From positions 30,471,336 to 30,535,335 of the forward strand of contig CM065381.1 of assembly GCA_033060915.1 (NCBI GenBank): a stretch of 64,000 nucleotides of DNA. Reading direction: 5' to 3'. Shown here in pieces: positions 1 through 11,016 of this stretch. The notes beneath the pieces are model-generated. The model saw only the letters and a program-made list of their open reading frames with translations. It ran no database searches and was not told the origin of the DNA. The position numbers and the translations under genes were made by a program. Origin of the DNA: Euryodendron excelsum. Taxonomy: Eukaryota > Streptophyta > Magnoliopsida > Ericales > Pentaphylacaceae. The stretch's first letter is position 1. Every line of letters starts with the position of its first letter.

Positions 1-348
1 TATTTTCAAATGACCAAAATGGAGTTATTTTTCAAAAGGGCTTAAATCTTTTCAAAGGTTGCTAAACAACCAATTTTCTTAAAAAACCCTTCTCTTGAGA
101 CAGTTTTCAAAACCATTTTCAAAAACCCTAAGTTTAATCTTCGAATTAGCACTTAGTTTTAGGTGCCCTAACTCACCTTAATCAAGTTAGGTGGCGACTC
201 CTATTTTTCTAAAAAGCCCTTAGTCAAACCAATTTTCAAACCTAGTCGCACTTGTCATTCTAGAAGGACGAGTTCTAGTGACAGAGTTCTGTACTTTTGG
301 TGTTTGAGCCGAAAGGACCTTGGACACCCCAAAAACCGGGGCGCGACA
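1..348 (+). repeat. 3' end of a Tat/Ogre-type LTR (subfamily I), cut by window edge
   Basis: This stretch matches, block for block, the last ~350 bases of the complete LTR ending at 38787 and the reverse LTR starting at 58089. It ends in GGGCGCGACA, the 3' terminus seen in the other copies. Directly after it the copia gag reading resumes, so the LTR was inserted into the copia element. The first bases after it (ATGGA, 349-353) would be one copy of the target duplication; the other lies left of the window. Whether it is a solo LTR or the 3' LTR of a full element cannot be told. Confidence 0.85.
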
Positions 349-797
349 ATGGACATGGCAAGTTTACCTGCTATCATTGTGGCATTGAAGGTCATATGAA
401 GAAGAACTGCAGCAAATTAAAAAGGGAGCAAGGTCAAGCAATCATCTGCACAATAAAGAAGATGGCGACACCCGAGTCACCATTAAGGGATTTGTTGCAG
501 TACTCTCCATAGAAGAAGAGACGTGCCTCCACGTTGCTAGCCAAGATTCTGAATGGGTGGTAGACATAGTAGCCTCCTGCCATGCCACTCCCCACAACGA
601 GTTCTTAACGATGTACAAAGCTGAAGACTTTGGTACTGTGAGAATGGAGAACACCAGTTCATCAAAGATTGTAGAAATTGGTGATGTTCGAATCCAGACA
701 TACAATGGTTGCACGATGGTGTTGAAGGACGTCAAACACGTGCCCGACCTCCAGCTCAATCTTATTTCTGGGATAGCTCTTGATCAACGGGGTTATG
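349..797 (+). pseudogene. copia gag C-terminus and protease remnant
   Basis: A CCHC zinc knuckle is encoded at 369-410 (C-Y-H-C, then G-H, then C), the nucleic-acid-binding motif at the end of copia Gag. The reading then shifts frame near 455. In the new frame the protease region runs to 797. The expected active-site D-S-G is replaced by D-I-V at about 560 (residues VVDIVASCH), so the aspartic protease would be inactive. The frame ends where the solo LTR begins at 798; the last few apparent residues are LTR sequence. Confidence 0.85.
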
Positions 798-2353
798 TGA
801 TTCCAATCTAAAAGTGTAATCTTTGTCCCCTAATTAAGTGTTTGTTAGCCTCTATATGGGAATTAGAATAAGTTCTTAGCAATAAATTGATTTAAAGTGT
901 GTTTTTATGTGTATTGTAGGCTTTTGGTGACAAAATGGTGGAAAATGGCCTAAAGAGAAGAAGTTCGTCCAGACGGACTGTTTGAACGGTTCCCACCATT
1001 CGGACGGTGCGTTCAGACGGATAAATGACCGTTTGGATGCTACAACCGTTCGGACTGGTGAATCACCGTTCGGACGCTACGACGGAGATCGGAGTTCCAC
1101 AGTCAATTTTTCCTGTTCAAAAGCCATTCATAGTTGATTTTTTCCGTTCTAAACTATCACAGAGGCCTCTTTTTCCGTTCGAAGAAATTCAGAGCAGAGT
1201 TTCAACATCTGAAGACCGTCCAAATGGTGAAGTAACCGTCTGAACGGTTACTGCATCGTTTGAACAGTGCGTGCGGACGCATTTCGAACGTACTTCAGAC
1301 GCTATTCGGACGATTAGCGTAGTTTGGCCCTACATCACAGCAGTCGAACAAAACAGATCATAATCTCATTTTTCTGTATAGCTGGACGGTAGGAGGAGCT
1401 TCAAAGGGGGATCTTTTGATATTTTGTAAGGTTTTTAGTTAGATTTACTTTAATGCTTTGTAATGTTGTCATTTATTACTTTTGGATCATTATAAATGAA
1501 TGCTTTATATATGAAGTGAATTTTTCTCTACTCTTGGAAGTCATTCTCTCTCATTTTCTTGCCATTTTTCTCTCATTTTCTTGGCAACCAATCACTAGTT
1601 CGACATAGTTTAATAGTAGATTTGTCTTCATTTAAGCTCTTTGACATGGATTTTAGTAGCTAAATATCCCTTGGATGTGGTTGTAAAGATCCATCAAGGA
1701 TCTTCAAAGGGTTGAAAATGAGTTGTATGAACTTTAAAGCCATATCCTTAAAATTCCATGGTTCCATTTGATTTAGCATGAGATTTATTAGAAAAACTTA
1801 GATTCATAACCCCTTGGCAATATTTATGCACAAATCAATGTTTGGTATAGGTATTGCACATGTTTAAGGTTTGATTCTAGGGTGCCAGTCATAGATTTCA
1901 TCTTTATGCTCAATCAAACAAAAACTCACATTTTTATAGTCGACATTTTCCGAATCAAGAATCCAAGGTGCAATTCTTGATTTGAGTTATAAACCTCTCA
2001 TTGGAAACCCTTGTTGTGAATTGGTGGATTGAAACAACCATGTCCAAGCTTTTTCCTAATTACATAAAACTAGATTTTATTGCTTTCCTCAGTTATTAAG
2101 TTATTACATTAAGCATTGAACCACCATCATCTCAAAACCAACATATTTTCGGTCTCTTTTATGTTAGGAAAAGAAAAGAATTTTCATTTGCAATCCATCA
2201 AGATAAGTGCCCGTGCTAGTTAAGCTTTGTTGCTATATTTGCAGAATTCTCTTGGGAGAGAACGACACCGGATTCTCCATTTTTTACTACATTCGCGACC
2301 TCCGTATTCTTGCGGAGTGACTCCGGTTGTGAAGCACATCTGGAGGCGCGCTA
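798..2353 (+). repeat. Solo LTR, TGATT family, inside copia pol
   Basis: The 1556-bp insertion starts TGATTCC and is flanked by perfect 5-bp direct repeats TTATG (793-797 and 2354-2358). Removing it rejoins the copia reading between protease and integrase. Its head (TGATTCCAATCTAAAAGTG) parallels the LTR at 11017 (TGATTGCACTCCAAAAGTG), and its tail parallels the U5 end of that LTR, including the motif around CTTGCGG. There is no internal region, so it is a solo LTR left by recombination. It holds a palindrome array at about 965-1310. Confidence 0.9.
965..1310 (+). repeat. Array of ACCGTTCGGACGGT-like palindromes in solo LTR
   Basis: At least seven imperfect copies of a 14-bp palindrome (best ACCGTTCGGACGG at about 1065) lie between 965 and 1080, with centres 13-20 bp apart. 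More diverged copies follow at 1215-1310. They occupy the same part of the LTR as the CGTACG array of the element at 11017, but the sequence is different. Confidence 0.75.
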
Positions 2354-3408
2354 TTATGACAACCGCTTCAGCAATGGCACTTGGAAGCTATCAAAAGGTG
2401 CCCTGGTTATCGCCCGGGGGCATATTTGTGGCACGCTATACAGAACCCATGTGAAGGCGTGTTTAGACAACTTCAATGCAGTTGAAGACGAGGCGTCACC
2501 AAATCTATGGCACAAGAGACTCGGTCACATGGGAGAGAAAGGGTTATTCACGCTGGTGAAAAAGACTCTCATTTTAGTAAATAAAGAGATTGCACTGAAC
2601 TCCTGTGAGCATTGCGTGTTTGGAAAGCAACATCGAGTCTTGTTCAGTTCCTTCACACAAAGAAGATCAGAGTTATTGAGTCTGATACACTTTGATGTTT
2701 GTGGTCCCATTGAAGATGAGTCATTGGACGGTAACAGGTATTTTGTTACTTTCATAGATGATGCTTCACGAAAGGTGTGGGTGTATTTTTTGAAGACCAT
2801 GGATCAGGTACTCGAGAACTTCAAGATCTTCCACGCCATGGTGGAAAGGGAGATTGGTAAGAAGTTGAAGTGCCTTTGAACAGATAATGGAGGCAAGTAC
2901 ACATCCAAGGAGTTCAAGGCATATTGGTTAGAATGTGGTATTCGCCACGAGAAGATGGTCCCATGCACCCCACAACACAATGGAGTAGTCGAAAGAATGA
3001 ACCGGACCATTGTGGAAAGAACTCGATGTATGCTCAGTATGGCTGATCTTCCAATGCCATTCTGGGTTGAAGTTGTTTGTACTGCCTACTACCTGATCAA
3101 CAGATCACTATCAGTGCCATTGAAGTTCGAAATTTCAGAGATGATGTGGACTGGCAAAGAGGATGTCTCCTACTCTCACCTGAGAGTGTTTGGGTGCACG
3201 GCTTTTGCACACGTATCCAAGGAGTAGAGACAAAAGCTTTACATGAAATCCATTCCATGCATCTTCATTAGTTATGGAGATGAAGGATATGAATGCAGAC
3301 TATGGGATCCAACAACAAAGATTGTAATCAAAAGTAGGGACGTTGTGTTCCAAGAGAACTAGTTTTATGAGGAACCAACTAAGTCTAGTGGTTCTAGTTC
3401 ATATGCTC
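2354..3408 (+). pseudogene. copia integrase remnant
   Basis: The pre-integrase zinc-binding motif is visible (WHKRLGHM followed by CEHC). The catalytic triad can be placed at D (2694), D (2883) and E (2991). The second and third are 36 residues apart, as expected for a D-D-35-E integrase. A TGA at 2877-2879 lies just before the second aspartate and a TAG follows at about 3225, so the frame is broken. It sits directly behind the solo LTR. The downstream part (about 3400-3725) is the acidic, proline-rich linker typical between copia integrase and reverse transcriptase. Confidence 0.9.
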
Positions 3409-3725
3409 CTGACATGACTCCAGATCCAACACCAGTCCAGCTCACCACAGATACTAGAATGCAAGAGGCAATTCCAGAAGACGAAGAAGAAGAGGGTGTT
3501 GAGCAGGGGGAGCAACAACCCCCTCCACTAGAAGAAGAAGAACTTCCACAGCCAATTAGTGAAGTACCTCCCCAAATTGACGAGCCTCAGCCAAGGAGAT
3601 CTGCAAGAGGCCGTGTCCTGATTCTGTCGACCAGATATTTGGAATCAGACTATTTCATGCTTATTGATGAGGGGGAGCCAGAGGACTTCCATAAAGCACA
3701 GACTCATCCACACAAAGGCAAGTAG

Positions 3726-5232
3726 ATGCAAGCCATGCAAAAAGAGATGAGTTCGTTGAACAAGAATCAGACCTATGATTTGGTACGGCTTCCCAAAGGA
3801 AGAAAAATCTTGAAAAACAAGTGGGTTTTCAAGCTGAAGAAAGATAATAGTGGAAGGCTAGTCAGGCACAAGGCTCGATTGGTCGTTAAAGGATTCCAAT
3901 AGAAGAAAGGAGTTGACTTTGACAAGATTTTCTCACTGATAGCGAAGATGACCTCAATTCGAGTTATACTTGGATTGGTAGCCAGCTTGAACTTGGAGCT
4001 TGAACAATTGGATGTCAAGACAAATTTTCTCCACGGAGATCTGAAAGAAGAGATCTATATGGAGTAGCCAGAAGGGTTTGAAGCTCCTAGGAAAAAAACT
4101 TAGTTTGCAAGTTGAAGAAGAGTCTTTACGGCCTGAAGCAAGAGCCGAGATAATGGTACAAAAAGTTTAACTCATTCATGGTGGGTGATGGGTACAAGAG
4201 GACTGTTGCAGATTAGTGCGTATACATTCAAAGATTCTTGGATGGTAATTTTGTGACACTCCTTCTCTATGTTGATGACATGCTGATCATTGGATAGAAT
4301 GCTACCAAGATTAGCAAGCTGAAGAAGGAGTTATCTCAATTCTTTGATATGAAGGACTTAGGCTCTGCTTAGCATATTTTGGGCATGCAGATTGTTCGTG
4401 ATAAGAAAGCCAAAAAGTTGTGGCTATCACAAAAAAGTACATTGAACGGGTGATTAGAAGGTTCAACATAGGAAATGCCACGCCAGTCAACACTCCACTG
4501 GCTAATCACTTCAAGCTGAGCAAGAGTTCGTGCCCCTCCTCGAAGACTGAGATGGAAGAAATGGCAACAGTACCCTACTCTTCAGTAGTAGGCAGTCTGA
4601 TGTATGTAATGGTGTGTACAAGATCAGATATTACTTACATTGTAGGCGTTGTGAGCAGATTTCTCTCCAACCCCAGGAAAGAGCATTGGAAAACTGTCAA
4701 GTGAATTCTCAGATACCTAAAGGGTACATCAAAACTATGCTTGTGTTTTGGGGGAGCTGAACCAGTCTTGGAGGGCTATACAGATTTAGATATGACTGGT
4801 GATCTTGATGGTAAGAAATCTACATCAGGACTACTCTACACCTTTACAGGGGGAGCTGTATCATGGCAGTCCAAACTGCAGAAGTGTGTGGCATTATCCA
4901 CAACGGAGGCAGAATATATCGCCACAGCAAAAGCTGGGAAGGAAATGTTGTGGGTAAAGTGGTTTCTCTTAGAACTGAGAATCAAGCAGAAGAAATACAA
5001 GGTGTATTGTGACAGCTAGAGTGCTTTGGATTTGAGTAAAAATTCAATGTACCATTCCCAGATCAAGTACATTGATATGCACTATCATTGGACACGCGAG
5101 GTGATGGATCAATATCTATTGAAGTTTGAGAAGATTCACACAAAAGAGAATCTAGCAGACATGTTGACAAATGTGGTTACTTGTGAGAAGCTCGAGCTAT
5201 AAAGAGACATAGTCGGAATGGACGCTAATTGA
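3726..5232 (+). pseudogene. copia reverse transcriptase and RNase H remnant
   Basis: Reverse transcriptase is recognised by the region starting with MQAMQKEM and the W-V-F-K-L-K segment near 3820, and by the polymerase box YVDD at 4268-4279. RNase H follows at 4741-5230, with the STTEAEY motif near 4900 and an HTKEN-type terminus. Stops interrupt the frame in at least seven places (for example near 3900, 4067, 4100, 4150 and 5018), and one frameshift lies near 4100. No intact enzyme is encoded. The polyprotein reading ends at a TGA near 5230, about 30 bp before the polypurine tract. Confidence 0.9.
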
Positions 5233-5263
5233 AGGACGTCTGATTGCATTCTCCTTCAATGGG

Positions 5264-5279
5264 TATGAAGGGGGAGAAT
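5264..5279 (+). other. Polypurine tract of copia element
   Basis: The purine-rich run ATGAAGGGGGAGAA lies immediately 5' of the LTR start at 5280, where plus-strand DNA synthesis would be primed. Confidence 0.85.
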
Positions 5280-5635
5280 TGTTGGGTTCATACCCACTTA
5301 TCAAAGGATAAAACTTCCACCACTAGCCATGGAAGTTAAATATAGCTTGCCATCTACCATGGTTAGGCCACCTACCATCGTACACTATGGTGGAAAAAAT
5401 TGCTCCTCTCTCCCCTATAAATAAACGGTTGAAATGAAGGAGATTATAGAAAAAGTAAGCTCAAGTAAGAGCAAGAGAGAGTAAGCAAGAGTTATAGAGT
5501 TTTTTTGTGGTGAGAGTTGTAGTTGAGTTGAGAGAGCCGTGACTCCTCCTTATCCTCTATTTTTTCTCTCTATATATTGAAATTCTTTCTCCAATTCATT
5601 GGTGTGTGAGTGTGTATTTGATTTATGGCACAACA
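5280..5635 (+). repeat. 3' LTR of copia element (356 bp)
   Basis: The LTR begins TGTTGGGTTC and ends CACAACA, giving the inverted terminal pair TGTTG/CAACA. A TATA box (TATAAATA, 5416-5423) marks the likely promoter. The downstream ATAAA (5636-5640) would be one copy of the target duplication; its partner is off the left edge. Confidence 0.9.
5416..5423 (+). promoter_or_regulatory. TATA box in copia LTR
   Basis: TATAAATA follows a CT-rich stretch and lies about 137 bp into the LTR, the usual position of the U3 promoter in a short copia LTR. Confidence 0.6.
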
Positions 5636-6172
5636 ATAAAAACCTCGAGATTGAGGCAAAAATTTCACATCATGAAAATGTTGTTTAAACCAAAACTCAA
5701 GATCGCATATATTCCATGTAACTAAAAATAGAAACACAGAAACAACCCAGGGTGTCGGGTGTCATTCTTGGATTTTCTCTGGAATTGGACACAATAGTTT
5801 CATCACAAATGCAGATTTCCAAATTTAACCCATGCCAAGAACAAAAGGAAAGATCAATGGTGCATTTCTTGTCACCAAGAACACAACAAAGTCAAATTAC
5901 AATTTTTTTTTTATCTTTTTACAAAAAAAAAAGGAAAAAAAAGGTGCATATATCAGGTTACTGGAAAGCATACAATAATTTGGGAGAGAAATAAAGCTAA
6001 GATTCTATTAGTTGAACATATGAAAGGCCAGGCATTTGAGTTTGCTATAATCAATTGTTCACAATATGCACATAAAATGGAGAGCATGTATGTGAAAATT
6101 GACATTCAACCACAGAGATCCAAGTTCACAAATTGTATAGTCTCTCAAAATTTGTTCAATACCATGAATTGA
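5636..6172. other. Intergenic, downstream of minus-strand gene
   Basis: AT-rich sequence with homopolymer runs near 5900-5945. I see no coding or RNA gene. It contains the 3' flank (and probably the 3' UTR) of the gene ending at 6173. Confidence 0.5.
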
Positions 6173-8993
6173 CTAGGCGATCTCACAGGCCTCTTTTCTT
6201 TTCCAGAGATTTTCAGCTTGTGACTGAGCTTGAGGATGGTTCGGAAAGTGTGTAGGGTTGATGGATAGGCTGTGATCCGAAGGGCACAGTGCAGGAGCAG
6301 GATGTGCAATGAAGGTAGGAATTTCTTCTCTGGGCATCAAAATCGACACCCCTCTTGCATAAGTGGTTATCTACAAATGTAACAAGCAAATAAATATACA
6401 AGCACTGAGAGCAAATAAACATTGAACAATGTCGTGAAATCACAGGACAATATGAGAAGGGACCACAAACAAGCTTATATATTGAATCATTGATTAACAT
6501 ATATAAGGCAAAGTAGCCTTCAGGAATAAGGTTTTAGGCTCTCGGTTGGAAGATCCAGTTTAACAAACATCATGGTCAGGAAAGAAATTGAAGGAACAAT
6601 CCAAAAAAACCCGAAAAAAAAGAAGAAGAATGGAATGGATCACAGGATCATAGAGGCCCATTGTCACCAGTGTGGGGTCCCATGACTTGTACAAACTCCA
6701 CGATGAACACAAATTCAACCACTTTGAAACATATGTAGTGAAATACTTCCAAGCTCAGCACAACAAATTCAGACAATAAGGACAATAAAATACTGTCAAA
6801 AGGGATTTATTAAGGGAGTTGTCCCTCATTGGTGTGAAGGCCACCATAGCCTTCACATTTAAAATTAAGGTAGGCATGTGGAAGTCAGGTGTATCTATCT
6901 TCTAATGTTAATTCTTTGTCACACTCCATATTCTAATCAGACCAGTTGGTAATTCTCTAGAAACCAAGTCACTTAGGGTTTGACTTTCTCATCCGAAGGA
7001 TATGGAATAAAGACATGACATGATGGCACCAGAAACACAAATTCTACTCTAATGAACATAAAATAACCTGTAAATGAAATATCTGTCTGTAGATTTTGTG
7101 AAGCCTTCCACAAATTAAGGGCTTCCACAAATCAGAATGGTTGCAATGCCGAACATTGGTCTAGCACAAGCAACATAAAATAACAGGGCAAGTGAATTGG
7201 AGAGTATGTAAGATAGGAAGCATTTAATGATCAACCACAGGCAGATCCTGGGGGGGTGAGGCTCTTGGGACATTTTCACAAACACCTGTCCTGCCATGAA
7301 TTTATCACGGCAGGTGATGACGTTTGCCAATGATGAACATGCATCTAACCTACAATGCCGAGCACAAATGCTTAAGCGTACCTGAAACATGACATTTGCT
7401 GCCCATTTTAGATCCTTTTTTAATTTTATTTTTTTATCACTAAACACATGGGGTCTCACAAGGGTTAAGAGTGCTAAGCCTCAATTTAAGTTCAATAAAG
7501 TTTGGTGCAAATTATGGTTGTTTTGCTTATGTAACTGAGACAAGAACACATGTTGATAACAAAACATGGGACCTATTAGCCTAAACAAACCATGAAAATT
7601 AGACACACCATCATACTAATGTCCCTTCTTCTCGTGTTACAGGTTGTACAAGTATATATATGAAAACATTATTAAAAGGTTCAACTAGAGCATGCAACTG
7701 AAATTAGTTGCATGTGCATTAATAGCTAAGAAAATATAGGTAATGTCATTCATAAACCTTCTTAGACAACATTGAAGCAAACACGATTGCTATTAGCAAA
7801 GATGTTCACCATGTATAGATTGATGTTTGAAGAAATGAACTGGCAAAAGCAGCATGACTATCAGCAGAAGAATGGAATCGAACAACAAATTTTCTACTTT
7901 TTTTATTCTCCCTTTTTTGATAACAGTGAGGTTTCGAGATTCTAGGGATTATTATTCTATGATCTCAATCACATACGGTTGCGTTTTGGTGTCGTTGTAA
8001 TATAATATTAGACTACAATAATGTGGGCTGACTATACCACCTTAAGTGAAAATACATGGTGCCTAAGAAAGCTTTCTGGAAAATATATTTTAGTTGCAAC
8101 TTCAATATGGAAACATTTGAGAGATATCATCAAATGTAGTTGACAATCTGGTAATTAAAAAAAAAAAAATTTTTCGTGTGGGTTCAAGTCAAAACAACCC
8201 AAAATCCCAAATTTCAAGTGGGAAATTATCACAAAATAGCTGAATAAGACCAAGCAATGAAGGTAATGTGACCGTCAATAGGATTACTGTATCATTTCAG
8301 AGCGGATTTGGATTCTCTCCATTTTATGAATTGGAATGGAGATTTACATTTCATAATCAATGGCCTAGATGTAATCTTATCACATGTCTTACTAAAATTA
8401 TGTCATTTTGTATTAAAATTTATTTTCTTATATATAACTATAAAATCATTTATTTTTAAAAATAAATTTTAACTTAACTCAACTGAACCCTTCATTTTTA
8501 TGTTAACTGACGTATTAACATCTCAATCAATGAAATGGAGATTTCTCAATTCTAATTTATGGAATGGAGAGAATTCAAATCTTTCTAGAATAGCTAACAA
8601 ATAGTTAAATCACCAAAACAAACATGGAAAAGAATTTTATTTTTTTTTCAAGCTCTAAAATTCTATTAAGGACTCATCCATAATTAGCATAATCACCGGT
8701 CAAATAGCAAACAATAGCCATAATTGCACACAGAAGGAAAGTAAATAACAGGCACAGTAAAGTTAAGGAAAATGATATTCTTCCAGAATTTGTGTACAGA
8801 AATCTGCACCATAATGATGTGACAATGACAGTTTTGTAAATAATAAGTATCTAGGTGGGCTCTTTGTTTTAAAGTGATACGCATACAATCTAGTCACATC
8901 ATTCTGGTGATAAATTCTGTATGATTTTTCTGGTTGTATAGTATTATCCTAAAGTTAATTGGTCTACTCATTATATCTTTCATAGGAAAATGC

Positions 8994-9043
<50 letters not shown>

Positions 9044-9223
9044 TACTTTGGGAGACGGGTAATTTAGCTTCCCGCTAAACGTCATCTGTGCCTCAAGATC
9101 TCCATGATTCCGGCCATCGGCGGCGGTTGACCTCGGCTGCAGAAACCTCTCAAAGATGGCCATAATGAGGAACATTGATATGAGAATGGCAGTAGCCACG
9201 AACCCAAACGATAGCGCATCCAT
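6173..9223 (-). CDS. Small membrane-anchored plant protein, two exons, 124 aa (family uncharacterised)
   Basis: Reading the minus strand, exon 1 is 9223-9047 (59 codons, ATG at 9223-9221). Exon 2 is 6370-6173 (65 codons plus TAG). The join is in phase 0, with a GTACTT donor and a TTTGTAG acceptor; the intron is 2676 bp. The N-terminus (residues about 6-25, GFVATAILISMFLIMAIFER) is one hydrophobic helix and likely a membrane anchor. A conserved-looking block spans the splice site (YPSPK, then YARGVSILMP and EIPTFIAHPAPALCP). From memory, plant genomes carry a family of short proteins with this layout (N-terminal helix, then an IPTFIAHPAP motif), often labelled uncharacterised or hydroxyproline-rich; I know no function. 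Both halves carrying family motifs with clean splice sites makes a real gene likely. No stop or frameshift is seen. Confidence 0.82.
8304..8582. mobile_element. Foldback MITE-like element in the intron
   Basis: The left end (GGATTTGGATTCTCTCCATT) and the reverse complement of the right end (AGATTTGAATTCTCTCCATT) match over ~60-bp arms with scattered mismatches. The ~280-bp unit has no coding capacity. I could not fix a target duplication, so the superfamily is open. Confidence 0.6.
9001..9041. repeat. (GA)20 microsatellite beside the splice donor
   Basis: Twenty GA units on the plus strand read as a CT tract on the gene strand. It begins about 5 bp inside the intron, next to the GTACTT donor. 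Confidence 0.95.
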
Positions 9224-9440
9224 AGAGTTGTCAAAATGTCTTCAATGGTCTTCTTTATCTGCATTACTCACTGGAGCCAAATGCGGTGGCACTGATTCCC
9301 AGCCACTATCTCGTCCCATTGGCCTCCAAATTTAGCAAAATTTCTGATCCTCCCTTTCTCTCTTATCACCAATAAAACAGAGGAAGCTGACTAGATGAGA
9401 AGCCAGATAAAGAAAACCAATTGTTTTCTTTATAGTATTG
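9224..9440 (-). promoter_or_regulatory. Upstream region of the 124-aa gene
   Basis: A CCAAT box on the minus strand (about 9318-9322) lies ~95 bp upstream of the ATG. A clear TATA box is not evident. The region is not repeat-like and is probably the 5' UTR and core promoter. Confidence 0.35.
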
Positions 9441-10165
9441 TCGCTTTACTACCTCGGTTGGTGAAAATGGCCATGGCTAGTGGTGATGATGGTTTCTGAC
9501 CAGATCGGGGGCGTATTATTTGTTGACCGACACCAACCAGACCACATCTTTCTCACGTCATCTGGCTTTTGCCCGACTAGGTCCCCCAATGATTCGTCCT
9601 CGGCCTCCTGAGCAGACTGGACTCTCGGAAGGGCACTTCGATCTGGTCGGCCCCCCGACTGTGTCAATAGGGTCCACACCTGATACCGGACACCCTGGCA
9701 TACACTAGGGGCGTGGGCGTGGTGTGTACCAACAATAATCGCCATACCTTTGACACCATCCTGACACACACCACCCTGGAGTGTGGAGAAGACCCTCTCA
9801 AGTGCCCTGTCACACCTTTGACCCTCTAGTAAGAGGCCGCTACGTGAAGCAGCCACCTACTACTCCCATGCAGGCATACAAGACGGCCAACCCCTACTGG
9901 TACGTTAACACACAACCCAAAAGAAAACCCTAAGAATATTTTTTCTTTCTATCAACTTTATCACTTGAAATCTAACTTGAAAACCGAAGGGCCTTTGGCT
10001 GCCACCACACTGGTGGGTTTAGTGCAGGAGATCACCAACTAGCCGACAGAGAGCTTAATCCAGACCTGGGGGCAAGACACCACGAGTTTGCTGCATCATT
10101 AGCTAGTATGAAAGAGAGAGAGAAGTCGTTCTTTCCTAACTTCGTCGCAATGTAGCTCTGTCTTG
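9440..10165. other. GC-rich unclassified segment flanked by a diverged direct repeat
   Basis: The segment about 9490-9900 is clearly richer in G+C than its surroundings. It is bracketed by two similar stretches around AAAATGGCC(A/G)TGGCTAG (near 9464 and 10173), with about 22 of 25 positions equal. Long antisense and sense frames exist here, but no motif is recognised. It may be a decayed mobile-element fragment. Confidence 0.4.
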
Positions 10166-10175
10166 GTTGATAAAA

Positions 10176-10352
10176 ATGGCCGTGGCTAGCTCTTCTGAAG
10201 AATTTCTAGAGAGAGACGATGAGACTTTAAAAGGGAGAGAGAGAGTGATGGATTCGAGATGGATGCTATTCAAGGCGTTTGCACTAGTATCAAAACCGCT
10301 ACGTAATAAAGTAAAGCTATGGTTCTCTTCACACTTCACAGGGAGAAGATGA
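10176..10352 (+). CDS. Hypothetical 58-aa protein or first-exon fragment
   Basis: The ATG at 10176 opens a 58-codon frame ending in TGA. The predicted peptide is acidic at the N-terminus (SSSEEFLERDDETL) and basic at the C-terminus (NKVKLWFSSHFTGRR). I do not recognise a family. Base composition is less AT-biased than the flanks, and the context AAAATGGCC is a good plant start. It could be a small gene, an exon fragment or chance. Confidence 0.25.
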   Translation: MAVASSSEEFLERDDETLKGRERVMDSRWMLFKAFALVSKPLRNKVKLWFSSHFTGRR

Positions 10353-10644
10353 AGAAAATGATACACGTTACATAGAGAGAGAAATGACTAGAGGTTGCAA
10401 ACAGAGAGAGAGAGAGAAGAAATTTAGGAGCCTTAGGCTTTACTCAGCTCATTTTTTTAATTTACATTATCAACAGCTGTGGATCAACCATGGCGAGTTT
10501 AAACATTTTCTTTACTACGCATGGGGAGCTGCTCTTTGGAGTGGAGTGGCAACACTTTCTTTTGGAAAAATTATTCAGTGCTCTTAAGAGCATCGTATGT
10601 CAATGTTTCTTTTCTTATATGAGGGTGAGTTTCTCACCTACTAT

Positions 10645-10890
10645 GTGAAAAGAGAAGTGCTAGCTACAACTGCGACTGCTTATCAGTCACCAGCTGATGA
10701 CTGCCATCTTAAATGTGATTCGCACTCAGTTGCCCGGTCCTACTTGAGGTGGTAGTCATCAATTGGCGACTGATAGGTTGATGGCTGCCACCTCAGTTGT
10801 GGCTCACACTCCGTTGGCGGGCCCTAACTAAGATGACAGCCATAAGTTGGCGACTAATGGATAGTCACAGCTATGGCTAGCTTTTTTCAC
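10645..10890. mobile_element. Foldback element with ~60-bp inverted arms
   Basis: The left arm (GCTAGCTACAACTGCGACT at ~10659) and the reverse complement of the right arm (GCTAGCCATAGCTGTGACT) pair with 4 differences in 19 bases, and pairing continues through the TCAGTC and GACTGCCATC blocks. Inside are two direct ~62-bp repeats about 88 bp apart. No coding capacity and no convincing target duplication. Confidence 0.6.
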
Positions 10891-11016
10891 TTGGTAATAA
10901 TTTAGGGATAGCAACGGGACAAGATTAGCTAGGGAACCCTTAAACTATCCCCACCTCACCATGGTAACCTCTCCCCCCATACTTTTCCCACTTTGCTTAA
11001 TTCCTCCCCACATCTA

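Larger units (their letters stand above)
349..5635 (+). mobile_element. Decayed Ty1/copia retrotransposon (Tork/Tnt1-like), 5' part interrupted or off-window
   Basis: Domains appear in copia order: gag zinc knuckle, protease remnant, integrase, reverse transcriptase, RNase H, then a polypurine tract and a 356-bp 3' LTR. Integrase before reverse transcriptase is diagnostic of Ty1/copia. The wording around the integrase and RNase H motifs resembles the Tnt1/Tork lineage, which is a judgement from memory of the family. The element carries many in-frame stops and at least one frameshift, is split by a solo LTR at 798-2353 and is preceded by a Tat-type LTR (1-348). It cannot encode a working polyprotein. 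Confidence 0.9.

Noticed and set aside
8894..9046. Extension of exon 1 through the (CT)n tract as an uninterrupted 109-aa protein
   Set aside because: The residues after YPSPK are a Ser-Leu repeat from the microsatellite. A good donor and the matching second exon at 6370 explain the gene better.
9449..9856. 135-residue open frame on the minus strand
   Set aside because: It lies in a GC-rich stretch where long frames arise by chance. No domain or splice context was recognised.
10904..11016. hAT-like terminal sequence (GGGATAGCAACGGGAC)
   Set aside because: It resembles a known kind of plant hAT end, but I could not find a convincing inverted partner after 18476, so no element was called.
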